The notes below the pieces were generated by a model. The model saw only the letters and a program-made list of their open reading frames with translations, ran no database searches and was not told the origin of the DNA. A DNA stretch of 64,000 nt, taken from contig NZ_CP120683.1 in assembly GCF_030506325.1 (NCBI RefSeq), positions 1,426,001 through 1,490,000 of the forward strand, given 5' to 3'. Made by a program: the position numbers and the translations under genes. This stretch comes from Tunicatimonas pelagia (GTDB lineage: Bacteria > Bacteroidota > Bacteroidia > Cytophagales > Cyclobacteriaceae). Below are positions 28,419 to 37,700 of this stretch, piece by piece. The first letter of the stretch is position 1; every line of letters begins with the position of its first letter.

Positions 28419-29786
28419 ATGACCAAGCAAAGAAAAATCTCTCTATCGGAAGCAGAAATGCCAGAAAGCTGGTACAATATTGTGGCCGATATGCCGAACA
28501 AACCGCTGCCTCCACTACATCCTCAGACCCAAGAACCCATTGGCCCGGATGCCTTAGCTCCCCTATTTCCGATGGGGTTAATGCAGCAAGAAGTTACTCC
28601 CGAAAAATGGGTAGCCATTCCCGATGAGGTGCGGCATCTGTATTCTTTGTGGCGACCTACTCCTCTTTACCGAGCTTACGGTTTAGAAAAAGTACTAGAT
28701 ACTCCCGCTAAAATTTACTACAAGTACGAAGGAACTAGCCCATCAGGTTCGCATAAGCCAAATACGGCTATTGCCCAAGCGTACTACAATAAGCAGGAAG
28801 GGGTAAAGCGTATTACCACTGAAACCGGAGCTGGCCAATGGGGCAGTGCACTTAGCTTTGCCTGTCAACACTTTGGTATTGAGTGCGAAGTGTATATGGT
28901 GAAAATAAGTTATCACCAAAAGCCCTATCGCAAGTTGATGATGAATACCTGGGGAGCTAGTGTCATTGCTTCGCCTAGCAATAAAACCCAGGCCGGGCAA
29001 AAAGTATTAGCCAATGATCCCGACTCACCAGGTAGCTTAGGTACTGCTATTTCGGAAGCGGTAGAACGCGCCGCTACCGATGAGCATACCAAGTATGCGC
29101 TGGGTAGTGTGCTGAACCACGTACTAATGCACCAAACCATTATTGGTCAGGAAGCCGTTCTTCAGATGGAGAAAGCGGGAGATTTGCCCGATGTGGTAGT
29201 GGCACCATTTGGCGGCGGTTCTAACTTTGCTGGTATTGCGTTTCCGTTTTTGCGCTATAACCTAGAAGAAGGCAAAAATATCCGCTGTATCGCCAGCGAA
29301 CCTGCTTCTTGCCCTAAATTAACGAAAGGAATTTTCCGCTACGACTTCGGCGATACCATCGGGATGACTCCGCTCCTACCGATGTATACGCTGGGCCATA
29401 ATTTTGTACCTGCTCCTATTCACGCGGGTGGTTTGCGCTACCACGGTGCGGGAGTGGTGGTTAGCCAACTACTGAAAGATCAGTTGATTGAAGCGCGATC
29501 GCATCAGCAGTTAGAGTGCTTTGAGGCAGGAATTCAGTTCGCTCGAGCCGAAGGCATTATTCCCGCCCCAGAAGCCAATCATGCTATTGCTACCGTTATT
29601 GCCGAAGCTGAGCAAGCAAAGAGGGAAGGTAAGTCTAAAATCATATTGTTCAACCTTTGCGGCCACGGTAATTTTGATATGTCTGCCTATGAAGCTTATT
29701 TATCGGGCAAATTAACGGAACACGAGCTTACCGATCAGGAAATTCAGCAGGCTATTTCAGGGATTGACACTCCCGAGATTGCTTAA
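28419..29786 (+). CDS. TrpB-like (TrpB2) PLP-dependent tryptophan synthase beta
   Basis: A 455-aa PLP enzyme of the TrpB2 group, longer than canonical TrpB (about 400). Lys113 in GSHKPNTA binds PLP, and the glycine loop is GGGSNFAGI. TrpB2 enzymes can make tryptophan from indole and serine, often without TrpA. No trpA or other trp gene is next to it. It has its own terminator. Confidence 0.9.
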   Translation: MTKQRKISLSEAEMPESWYNIVADMPNKPLPPLHPQTQEPIGPDALAPLFPMGLMQQEVTPEKWVAIPDEVRHLYSLWRPTPLYRAYGLEKVLDTPAKIYYKYEGTSPSGSHKPNTAIAQAYYNKQEGVKRITTETGAGQWGSALSFACQHFGIECEVYMVKISYHQKPYRKLMMNTWGASVIASPSNKTQAGQKVLANDPDSPGSLGTAISEAVERAATDEHTKYALGSVLNHVLMHQTIIGQEAVLQMEKAGDLPDVVVAPFGGGSNFAGIAFPFLRYNLEEGKNIRCIASEPASCPKLTKGIFRYDFGDTIGMTPLLPMYTLGHNFVPAPIHAGGLRYHGAGVVVSQLLKDQLIEARSHQQLECFEAGIQFARAEGIIPAPEANHAIATVIAEAEQAKREGKSKIILFNLCGHGNFDMSAYEAYLSGKLTEHELTDQEIQQAISGIDTPEIA

Positions 29787-29805
29787 ATAATACTAAGCTA
29801 GTTAC

Positions 29806-29834
29806 AAGCCACCGTGAGCGGTGGCTTTTTTCTT
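29806..29834 (+). terminator. Rho-independent terminator after TrpB2
   Basis: A 9-bp stem aagccaccg/cggtggctt with loop tgag, followed by a T-run, 20 bp after the TrpB2 stop. Confidence 0.9.
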
Positions 29835-29855
29835 TAACCAATAACTAACCTAACA

Positions 29856-30296
29856 ATGGAGGATGAATCTCTCGATGAAATCTACTATTTTCTAATGGAG
29901 CGATTAATGCGTAAAGCCCGCGAGGTCACTAAGCTTCGGTTTGCCGAATTTGGTAATCCAGTTACGGTGGATCAGTGGATCATTATCAAGAAAATTGCCG
30001 AAAAAGAAGGTATTAGTCAACGGGAAGTTTCTGATGAAACTTTTAAAGAACCAGCCGCAATCACTCGTTCATTAGATATTTTGGATAAGAAGGCACTGAT
30101 TGAAAGAAGAGCGGTAAAAGGCGACCGCCGTAAATACCAGTTGTACCTTACTTCTGGAGGGAAAAAGCTTTACCAGCAACTTCTCCCTGCGGTTATTGAC
30201 ATCCGCCAGACTGGATTACGAGATCTGAGCGAAAATGATAGAACAATGCTAAAAGAATTTCTTCGAAAAATTTATCACAATCTAGAAACTTATTAA
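29856..30296 (+). CDS. MarR family transcriptional regulator
   Basis: A 146-aa winged-helix regulator. The recognition helix lies in ISQREVSDETFKEPAAITRSLDILDKKALIERR (about 50-85), followed by the basic wing GDRRKYQLYLT. MarR dimers bind palindromes and are released by small ligands. The gene sits 54 bp upstream of the NTF2-like gene; that gap holds a strong palindrome, so it likely represses the downstream pair and perhaps senses a phenolic or redox signal (inference). Confidence 0.88.
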   Translation: MEDESLDEIYYFLMERLMRKAREVTKLRFAEFGNPVTVDQWIIIKKIAEKEGISQREVSDETFKEPAAITRSLDILDKKALIERRAVKGDRRKYQLYLTSGGKKLYQQLLPAVIDIRQTGLRDLSENDRTMLKEFLRKIYHNLETY

Positions 30297-30311
30297 AATT
30301 TTTACGTATAA

Positions 30312-30338
30312 TTGATATATCAATAGTATATATATCAA
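30312..30338. promoter_or_regulatory. palindromic operator in the MarR-NTF2 spacer
   Basis: TTGATATATCAA (30312-30323) is a perfect 12-bp palindrome, and its left half TTGATATAT pairs again with ATATATCAA at 30330-30338. Two overlapping or tandem MarR dimer sites are thus available, 13-39 bp before the ATG at 30351. The spacer is A/T-rich, but the exact arms exceed simple composition. Confidence 0.6.
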
Positions 30339-30350
30339 ATTAAAATCACT

Positions 30351-30782
30351 ATGAATTTACTAATTGCACTAGCACTTGGATTATTAAGCACAACAGAACG
30401 CCTCTCACTAATAACTTCCTCCGACCAGGAAGCAGTAGAAGAATGCGTAACCCGATTTGTAAAAGGGGCCGATCAGCAAGATTTGGAAAAGATAGACGCA
30501 GCCCTACACAATCACTTTCGGGTAATGCTCCACTCTGACGACAGTGAGGTCCAACTGATTGATAAAAACGCGTATCTAACCCTTATTAAAGAAGAGAAGA
30601 TTGGTGGTACGCCACGTACATTTAGCATTGAACAAATAGATGTGTACGGCGCAAAGACGGCTAAGATTAAAGCGAAACTTAGCAGTGGAGAAATGAATTT
30701 TTACAGCTACTACTCGCTAATTAAAGTGAATGGTAACTGGAAAATAGTTCAAGATTTAGTCCATATAACCACCTCTAACTAG
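30351..30782 (+). CDS. exported NTF2-like protein (Lumazine_bd-type)
   Basis: A 143-aa protein with a hydrophobic start (about 1-15, weak signal peptide) and the NTF2/SnoaL-like cone fold: helix AVEECVTRFVKGADQQD, then RVMLHSD and a late FYSYYSLIKVNGNWKIVQD strand set. Family members bind or convert small hydrophobic ligands, but many have no known activity. It is followed 8 bp later by the DOMON gene, so the two are co-transcribed. Confidence 0.75.
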   Translation: MNLLIALALGLLSTTERLSLITSSDQEAVEECVTRFVKGADQQDLEKIDAALHNHFRVMLHSDDSEVQLIDKNAYLTLIKEEKIGGTPRTFSIEQIDVYGAKTAKIKAKLSSGEMNFYSYYSLIKVNGNWKIVQDLVHITTSN

Positions 30783-30790
30783 CTTCTATT

Positions 30791-31297
30791 ATGCTCTCAT
30801 TACTCTTCTTCCTTCAGGGTTTACTTGGTTGGTCAGTCAACCCAGAATTAGCAGCCACTAATAATCCGGTTACAGTAAGCAACATTACTTTTCAGTACCG
30901 TTTGCACGCCGACTCGCTGGAAATACAAGTAAGTGCCCCTACTCACGGTTGGGTAGCAGTAGGCTTTCACAATGATGCGAAACTAATTGGCAATGATTTA
31001 TTGATGTTTTCAGTCATAGATGGAATGGTAGTCTACCAAGAATACATACGCAATTGGAACGATCACCCGGAAGACACAGCCCTCGGGGGAGAAAATAGCA
31101 TTGATGTTATCGGTTATCTAGAAGATGAGACAAGCACCACGGTAAAATTTAAAATCCCGATTAATTCTGGCGATTCGTTTGATACAATTCACCAACCTAA
31201 TCGGGATTTTTATCTATTACTAGCCTACTCCGTAGAAGATGACTTCAATCATCATTCTATGGTGCGAAAGCAGATTCCCTATCGATTTATTCCCTAA
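30791..31297 (+). CDS. DOMON domain protein
   Basis: A 168-aa exported DOMON protein (signal about 1-20). The beta-sandwich core GWVAVGFHND...LIGNDLLMFSV is typical of heme- or sugar-binding DOMON domains seen in periplasmic redox chains and dopamine beta-hydroxylase-like proteins. His at GWVAVGFH and the late HHSMVRK could serve as heme ligands (inference). No cytochrome is adjacent. Confidence 0.8.
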   Translation: MLSLLFFLQGLLGWSVNPELAATNNPVTVSNITFQYRLHADSLEIQVSAPTHGWVAVGFHNDAKLIGNDLLMFSVIDGMVVYQEYIRNWNDHPEDTALGGENSIDVIGYLEDETSTTVKFKIPINSGDSFDTIHQPNRDFYLLLAYSVEDDFNHHSMVRKQIPYRFIP

Positions 31298-31302
31298 GAA
31301 TC

Positions 31303-31893
31303 TTATTGAGTAGACCGTTTCGGCAGTGGGTTTTCTAATTGAACCGGTTCGGTAGATAAACCGTAGATTTTGGCTACTTCGTAGTAATCGTCGTAGTTAA
31401 TATCAGTACGCGCATTCGGAGATGCTTCGGAAGGAATCACTACAATTCGCACTACCTCGCCATTGTATACATCCAATTCTGGATCTAAGGTAAATCCTGC
31501 CTCAGCGAAAAATAATACGTCGCCCCCCGTAAAATCGTAGCTAATCTGCAGTAAACCCGCATCAGTAAAAAAACTAACGGGCATTGGTCGCCAAACATCA
31601 ATCAATCCACCATCGGTAGCTTCAGCTTGCTCCCACAGCAGAAACCCTAATACTACATCAGTAGGTAAAATCTCATCCTCAATTGGAAACTCAAAGCCTG
31701 CTTGCCAATCGTTCCCGGCATTGAGATCAATAACTCTATCGTAGGTTATCCCCAACAGGCCAGGCTCGCCCGGAGGCCCTTGGGGACCGTCAAATCCACG
31801 AGGGCCAACTGGTCCAGGAACATCACTTTCGATACTACAACCGGCTAATAATAGTAATCCTAAAACGTAAGTGAAAATATGATGAGATCGCAT
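31303..31893 (-). CDS. lipoprotein with a short collagen-like stretch
   Basis: A 196-aa lipoprotein (lipobox LAGC, Cys19). Right after the lipid anchor come about six Gly-X-Y triplets (GPVGPRGFDGPQGPPGEPG, 27-45), then a compact domain with no recognised motif. Short GPxG stalks in this place are common in Bacteroidota lipoproteins and may lift the domain off the membrane. Single gene. Confidence 0.78.
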   Translation of the reverse strand: MRSHHIFTYVLGLLLLAGCSIESDVPGPVGPRGFDGPQGPPGEPGLLGITYDRVIDLNAGNDWQAGFEFPIEDEILPTDVVLGFLLWEQAEATDGGLIDVWRPMPVSFFTDAGLLQISYDFTGGDVLFFAEAGFTLDPELDVYNGEVVRIVVIPSEASPNARTDINYDDYYEVAKIYGLSTEPVQLENPLPKRSTQ

Positions 31894-32015
31894 AGTATAA
31901 TTATTTATTGTGATGAATAATTATAACTATGGCAAAAAGAGTGCCTTAATGACCACTCATTTAGGGATTAAAGCAAATATCATCCCTCTTTTGATGCTGT
32001 AATCAAAAGATAATA

Positions 32016-32870
32016 CTACTTCTTGAGGTCAGCGTAATCAATAAGTTCAATGCCAAGACGATCAATCGTTTTCTTTACTTCGCTGTTAGTTAGCAGGTCA
32101 GTAACCCCCTGACGATCAGCAGCTACATTAGTGTAACCGGTGTGATATACAGCTTGTACTTCGGGGGTATTGTAGGCCGGATGATCTACAAACATATATG
32201 TGCCCGATGTTAAGCTTTCCAGCATTGCAATAAAGCTGCTAATTTTTTCTTCGGTCGTTTCTTTTGATCCCTGATAGCGAGCCGGTTTCACCTCCAAATC
32301 TTCGGGGAAGATAGCTAATCCGTACTCTTCCGTTAGTTTCCTAACTAATACCTCTACCTGTTCGTCCATGTTGGTGCAACCCATATGCCCGGTTACGTGG
32401 GTAAGCTGGGGAATTTCTCGTTTAGCTAGTTCAATTTGAGCTCGGAATTCCTGTTCAATTTCTTCCAGTTTCCAATCTTGGGCGTGAAGTGCCTGATCTT
32501 CCCCGTAATTATCATTCGGCCAAATCATCGGATAAAAGTAACCATAGTCATCCGTCAGGCTTGGTGCCAAAGTCAGAGGTTTCCACTTGATATTTTCCCA
32601 CTCGCTGGTAAGGGTTAAATGAACTCCTACATCCAGGTCAGGGTATTCTTGGAGCATTTTTACCGCCTCGGAAAACCAGGGCGTAGGCACCATCACTTCT
32701 ACTGAGGTAGTAATACCATTCTTGTAGGTTTTGATAATCGCCTCATTAGCCGCATGGGTAAAGCCCATATCGTCGCTACGAACGATAAGTTGGATTGACT
32801 GGGCAGAGCTAGAAAAAGCAAGCAATACAAAGCTCCCTACTATACAAATGGCTTGAGAGAAATAGGTCAT
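32016..32870 (-). CDS. ChbG/HpnK (YdjC) family deacetylase
   Basis: A 284-aa polysaccharide-type deacetylase; the family includes ChbG, which removes an acetyl group from chitobiose or related sugars. There is a signal peptide (residues 1-23), followed by IVRSDDMG (metal-binding Asp pair) and DVGVHLTLTSEW. Further on, HVTGHMGC carries the later His. It lies 230 bp downstream of the SusD gene on the same strand, so the SusCD system may import an amino-sugar or acetylated glycan (inference). Confidence 0.85.
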   Translation of the reverse strand: MTYFSQAICIVGSFVLLAFSSSAQSIQLIVRSDDMGFTHAANEAIIKTYKNGITTSVEVMVPTPWFSEAVKMLQEYPDLDVGVHLTLTSEWENIKWKPLTLAPSLTDDYGYFYPMIWPNDNYGEDQALHAQDWKLEEIEQEFRAQIELAKREIPQLTHVTGHMGCTNMDEQVEVLVRKLTEEYGLAIFPEDLEVKPARYQGSKETTEEKISSFIAMLESLTSGTYMFVDHPAYNTPEVQAVYHTGYTNVAADRQGVTDLLTNSEVKKTIDRLGIELIDYADLKK

Positions 32871-32932
32871 ACAAATAAGATTGTACCAATATTAACTGAT
32901 TTGTGCGCTCTCTTAGTAAGACCCTCAGAAAA

Positions 32933-32962
32933 AATCCCCCTAACTCCCTTTAAAAAAGGGGA
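32933..32962. repeat. AATCCCCCTAACTCCC...GGGGA intergenic repeat
   Basis: The motif aatccccc-taactccc-tttaaaaaa-gggga resembles a C-rich repeat (consensus like AATCCCCCTTAACCCCCTTT) I know from cyanobacterial and other intergenic regions. It can form ccctt/aaggg with a taaaa loop. One copy was seen. It lies in the spacer between the deacetylase and SusD genes. Confidence 0.4.
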
Positions 32963-33049
32963 ATGGATTCAATGCATGTCTATTAGAAGCGCAATACTGA
33001 CTCGATATTGGTATTAGTCAATAGGTAATGTGTATAGTAAGGTAATTAC

Positions 33050-33082
33050 AAAAAAAGCCACTGCAAAAAATCTACAGCGGCT
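33050..33082 (-). terminator. terminator of the susCD transcript
   Basis: On the minus strand: an 8-bp stem agccgctg/cagtggct with a T-run of seven behind it, 23 bp after the susD stop. Confidence 0.85.
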
Positions 33083-33104
33083 CTCTATACATCAAATTTT
33101 ACAT

Positions 33105-34697
33105 CTAATAACCATCGTTTTGGCTTAGATTAGCGTTATTATCAAGTTCCCGTTGGGGAATGGGTTTGAGTAAGTTACGTTCGCCCCAATTCTGATTAGC
33201 TAACGCATTACCAAAATCTACGTCGGTAGGAATATTGATAATTCCGGCTCGGTGCCAGCGCACTAAATCATCGTAGCGGTGTACTTCCAGTGCCAATTCT
33301 ACTCGGCGCTCATGGCGTAGCCACTCGTGCATTTGATCGGCACTGGCCGAAGCCGGACGGTCGGGAAGCAAATCGGCTGGGGCGGTTCCTTCGTAGACAA
33401 TTTCGTAGTTGTTGCGGGCCCGCTCCCGTACTTGGTTAATCAGTTCAGCCGCCCGGGCTACGTTACCATTGCCCAACAATTCCGCTTCGGCAAGTAAAAG
33501 CAGTACATCAGAGTAGCGAATAACCCGCTCGTTATTGGTGGAAATATTAGGCGGAAACCCTTCAGCAGCAAACGGACGAACATATTTAGCGGGAGTAGAT
33601 CCGGTTACTGACCAAGTAGCCCGGAATACTGTATCAGCATACTGATCACCTTCCTGATAAAAAGTATGAAAGATACGGGGATCATTCGGCTCGAACTCAT
33701 TCCGTAACGAGCTAGTAATGTGTACTCTACCGTACCCAAACTGGTTACCCCCCGGTGCACACTCTCCTTGATTACAACCCGCCGCCGTAAAGATTTTCCG
33801 ACCCGTTCCGGCAGCCCCTTCATTAGATACATGGTCGGCTGGTAGCCAAGGGTTAAAGTCGCCCCGGGTCATCTGTATTTCAAAAATGGATTCAGCGTTA
33901 TTTTCAGCATCCTCACTAAAGTTGTCGCCGTAGTCATCCATTAAGCTATATTGTCCGCCATTTACTACGGCTTGTAAGTTCGTAGCCGCATCCTGATACT
34001 TACCGGTTTCACCTAGCCACTGGGCGCGGTAAATTTGGGCTTTTCCCAGCAAAGCCGAAGCAGCGTAGCGAGTGGCTCGCCCGGTGTTATCATCGTTCCA
34101 GCTTTCGGGCAGGTTCTCGGCGGCGAAAGCCAAGTCAGCCTCTATGAGATCCCACGCTTCCCTCACCTGGGAGTTTCCTACTCGGGTATCTTCTATGGTA
34201 GTAAGCACTTTATCAATTACCGGAACCTCACCAAAATTACGAGCTAGAATAAAATAGAAATAGGCTCGGATAAACCTAGCTTCTCCCTCGAAGCGTGCTT
34301 TGTTGGATTCATCAGAAAAGCCATTAGCATTTCCCAACTGATCGATTACCACATTAGCACGCATCACCCCTTTATAACTCTCATCCCACACATTACGGAA
34401 GTTGCCATTGGTGGAAAGCCAGTTAAACTCCTCTATATCATTGTTACCTAGCGCATTACGAACATCGTCGTCGGGGTACATAATCGGCTGGAACCATCCT
34501 CCCCCATTCTGGTCGTAGTACAGGTTTAAGATGGTAGAATAAGGAGCTAAGGATGCAGCCTCGAAATCTTCTTCGTTATTATAGAAATTTTCGGAGTTGA
34601 GTTCACCAATGGGTGATAGATCTAGCTGATCGTTACAGGTAGCGAAGGCTAACATACAAGCTAAGCCAATCGGAATAGACTTTATATACATTCTCAT
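33105..34697 (-). CDS. SusD/RagB family nutrient-binding lipoprotein
   Basis: A surface glycan-binding lipoprotein of 530 aa that caps the SusC channel. The lipobox FATC gives lipidated Cys21. The SusD-type TPR-like N-terminus (LDLSPIGELNSENFYNNEEDF) and C-terminal RHERRVELALEVHRYDDLVRW block are diagnostic. It follows susC by 11 bp on the minus strand. The substrate is unknown; a saccharide is assumed from the family. Confidence 0.93.
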   Translation of the reverse strand: MRMYIKSIPIGLACMLAFATCNDQLDLSPIGELNSENFYNNEEDFEAASLAPYSTILNLYYDQNGGGWFQPIMYPDDDVRNALGNNDIEEFNWLSTNGNFRNVWDESYKGVMRANVVIDQLGNANGFSDESNKARFEGEARFIRAYFYFILARNFGEVPVIDKVLTTIEDTRVGNSQVREAWDLIEADLAFAAENLPESWNDDNTGRATRYAASALLGKAQIYRAQWLGETGKYQDAATNLQAVVNGGQYSLMDDYGDNFSEDAENNAESIFEIQMTRGDFNPWLPADHVSNEGAAGTGRKIFTAAGCNQGECAPGGNQFGYGRVHITSSLRNEFEPNDPRIFHTFYQEGDQYADTVFRATWSVTGSTPAKYVRPFAAEGFPPNISTNNERVIRYSDVLLLLAEAELLGNGNVARAAELINQVRERARNNYEIVYEGTAPADLLPDRPASASADQMHEWLRHERRVELALEVHRYDDLVRWHRAGIINIPTDVDFGNALANQNWGERNLLKPIPQRELDNNANLSQNDGY

Positions 34698-34708
34698 AAT
34701 CTTATTAA

Positions 34709-37700
34709 TTAAAATCTGGCTTGAACACCTAGTTGGAACATTCTGGTTTGGGGGATATTCCCTCGATCAGTACCCGCCTCAAGTTGACTTCCGGTATTAT
34801 CCGCCCGGGCATTAAATACTTCAGGATCAGGTCCGGTGTAGGGGGTAATAGTTAATAAATTAGTGGCGGTAACGTAAAAGCGTAAGTTAATTTTATCAGT
34901 TACAGTCTCCGGTAAAGTATACCCTAACTGAATATTTCTTAGACGAAGGAAGTCACCATCCTCAATCCACCGATCTGAAAAGCGGTTATTATCATTAGGG
35001 TCAGTAGCAACAGCCCGGGGCATGTCGTTACTGGTGTTGGGACCAGTCCAACGGTTCTGGGTAGTGGCTTGCTCAGCGCGAATACCTCCGGTCATTGATT
35101 CGGCATCCCTTCTAAACTGGTTGTATAGTTGCACACCTTCTACGCCCTGAAACAGAATTGATAAATCGAAATTTCTGAACCCGGCATTAATATTTAGCCC
35201 GTAGAAGAAATCGGGGATTGTTTTACCCAGGTAGGCGCGGTCGTTAGGGTCAATTACACCATCAGATTCGCCCGAGAATAGCTGCCCTTCGGGGGCATCT
35301 TCGGAAGCCGGTCCATTAGTATCTACAAAGCGAATATCTCCCGGCTGGGCTCCCTGCGAATTTACATCTTCCAAAGCGTTGGCCGCCTCAGCATCATTTT
35401 GGTACAATCCATCCGTTTTGTATCCGTAGAAATAACCAATTGGGAAGCCTACTGCGGTGCGGTAGCCCTCACCTTGAGTGAACTCGCTAATACCGTCGGT
35501 TATGCTAACTAACTCATTATTAATAGTAGTTAAGTTACCGCTTACTCCAAGACTAAATCCATTATTAAATACTGTATTGTAGCCTAATTCCAGTTCAATT
35601 CCAGTATTTCGTACTTCACCCACGTTGGCTGGGGCATTATTAAACCCAGAAATACGGGGTAAAGGCAAATTAATTAGGAAATCTTTGGTAGTACGCTGAT
35701 AGTAAGTAGCTAATAAGCTAAGCTTGTCATTGAAGAAGGATACATCAATCCCGGCATCCAAGGTCTCTACCGTTTCCCAAATAATACTTTCATTTACAAA
35801 GTTGATTGGTGCCGGGGCCTGAAGGGTATTGTTACCTCCTAAGCCGTAGTCAGGATTAGCCGAAATTCGGAAAATATGCGGGAATGATGTAGTGGCATCA
35901 TTACCCAGTTGCCCCCAGCTTCCCCGGATTTTAAGGTCAGAAATAAAAGGCACGGTAAAAAAGTCTTCTTCACCTACCCGCCAAGCAGCCGAAAACGAAG
36001 GAAATGTACCCCACCGTCGGTTATCTTCCGGGGAGAAGCGGGAAGTACCATCGCGACGAACCGTAGCAGTGAACAAATACTTGTTGCGGAAATCGTAGCT
36101 CAATCGGCCAATGTAGCCAACAAACGAGTTTTCACTTGCCCCACCTCCTAAGTCGATAGCATCTTGTCCGTTAGCAACAATTTGGTAGAAGTCGGGGTCG
36201 GCACTCAAGAAGTTTTCGGCTCGTCCGCTTAACGATGTGCTGCTAATTTTCTGATACTCGATACCCGCTAAAACATTAATGCTGTGGTCACCGAACGTAT
36301 TCTCGTAAGTAAGGGTGTTGGTAAAAATTTGACTTACGTTTTCGCTGCGACTATCCCTTCTTTCCTGAGCCCGCTCCAGTCCCATTTCCTGGGCGGTATG
36401 GCCTGGGTTCCACTGATCATCTCGTGCCAATATAAGGTCAACGGAAGCCTGGGATTTGAAGGTTAAGCCCGGTATCAGCATAACTTCAGCGAAGACACCG
36501 CCTAATAGTCGGGTGTCGCGTTTATAGTAATCCCTGATTTCGTTTAATCCATTCTGGTTACCAATGGTGCCCCCAGCTACATCCAGGTTACCCTCATAAC
36601 CGTAGCGATTACCAGTTACCGAATTATCAGTATCAAATATTTCGTAAAAGGGAGGCATCTGAGCGGCATTTGCCAGTAGAAAACCATCGCCAGCACTATT
36701 CACCCCATGAAAAATATTCTGATGAGAAACGGTAAATGTCTGGCCGAACTTGACGCGGTCGTTTATCCGATAATCACCGTTGGCGCGGAATGAGAAGCGC
36801 TCTAAGTCCCACTTATTAACTACCGATTCTTGACCAAAGTAGCCCGCGGATACATAGTAGTTGAGGTTATCGTTCGCTCCGGATACCGATAGATTGTAGT
36901 TCTGGATGGGAGCGTTGTTGTTCGTGACATTATCAACCCAAGGGGAATTTATATCACGGTAGCGGCTACCTGGTAGCAAATCGGGGTGCAGCTCCAAAAA
37001 GTTTTCGCCTCCGGCCGCAAACCCATTTTGTACATTGTAATTATTCTGGGCGTCTTCTATCAGGGCTATTTGCGCGGCAGTGTTGTTCATGTTGTAGAGT
37101 TCGGGTAACTGCTGTACACCGTAGTAGCCATCAAAACTGATGGTAGGTTTACCAAGCTTGCCTCGCTTCGTGGTAATCAGTACAACTCCGTTAGCAGCTC
37201 TCACTCCGTATACTGCCGCTGCTGAAGCATCCTTCAGTACCGAAATGCTTTCAATATCATTGGGGTTAATGGTTGAGAGCGGGTTAGTAGTAGGATCACT
37301 AGAGTTGCTTCCTACAGGAACTCCGTCGATTACGAATAGCGGCTGGGTATTACCTACGGTACCTATACCACGAATTCGCACGGCAACCCCAGCACCGGGC
37401 GTACCGCTAGTGTTGGTAATTTGCACGCCCGATACCCGCCCCTGCAAAGCTTGATCGGCCGAGGCTACGGGCACTTTCTGAATTTCTTCTGCGTCTACCG
37501 TACCGATTGATTCAGTGAGTAATTTTCGGCTTTTTTCACCGTAACCAATCACCACAATCTCAGATAGCTGTTCTATACTAGGCGATAAGGCCAAATTGAT
37601 GACGCTTTGGCCGCCAATGGTTACCTCCTTGGTTTCGTAGCCGATAGAAGAAAAAACTAATATTCGAGCATCGTCAGATATTGACAGGTTATAATTACCT

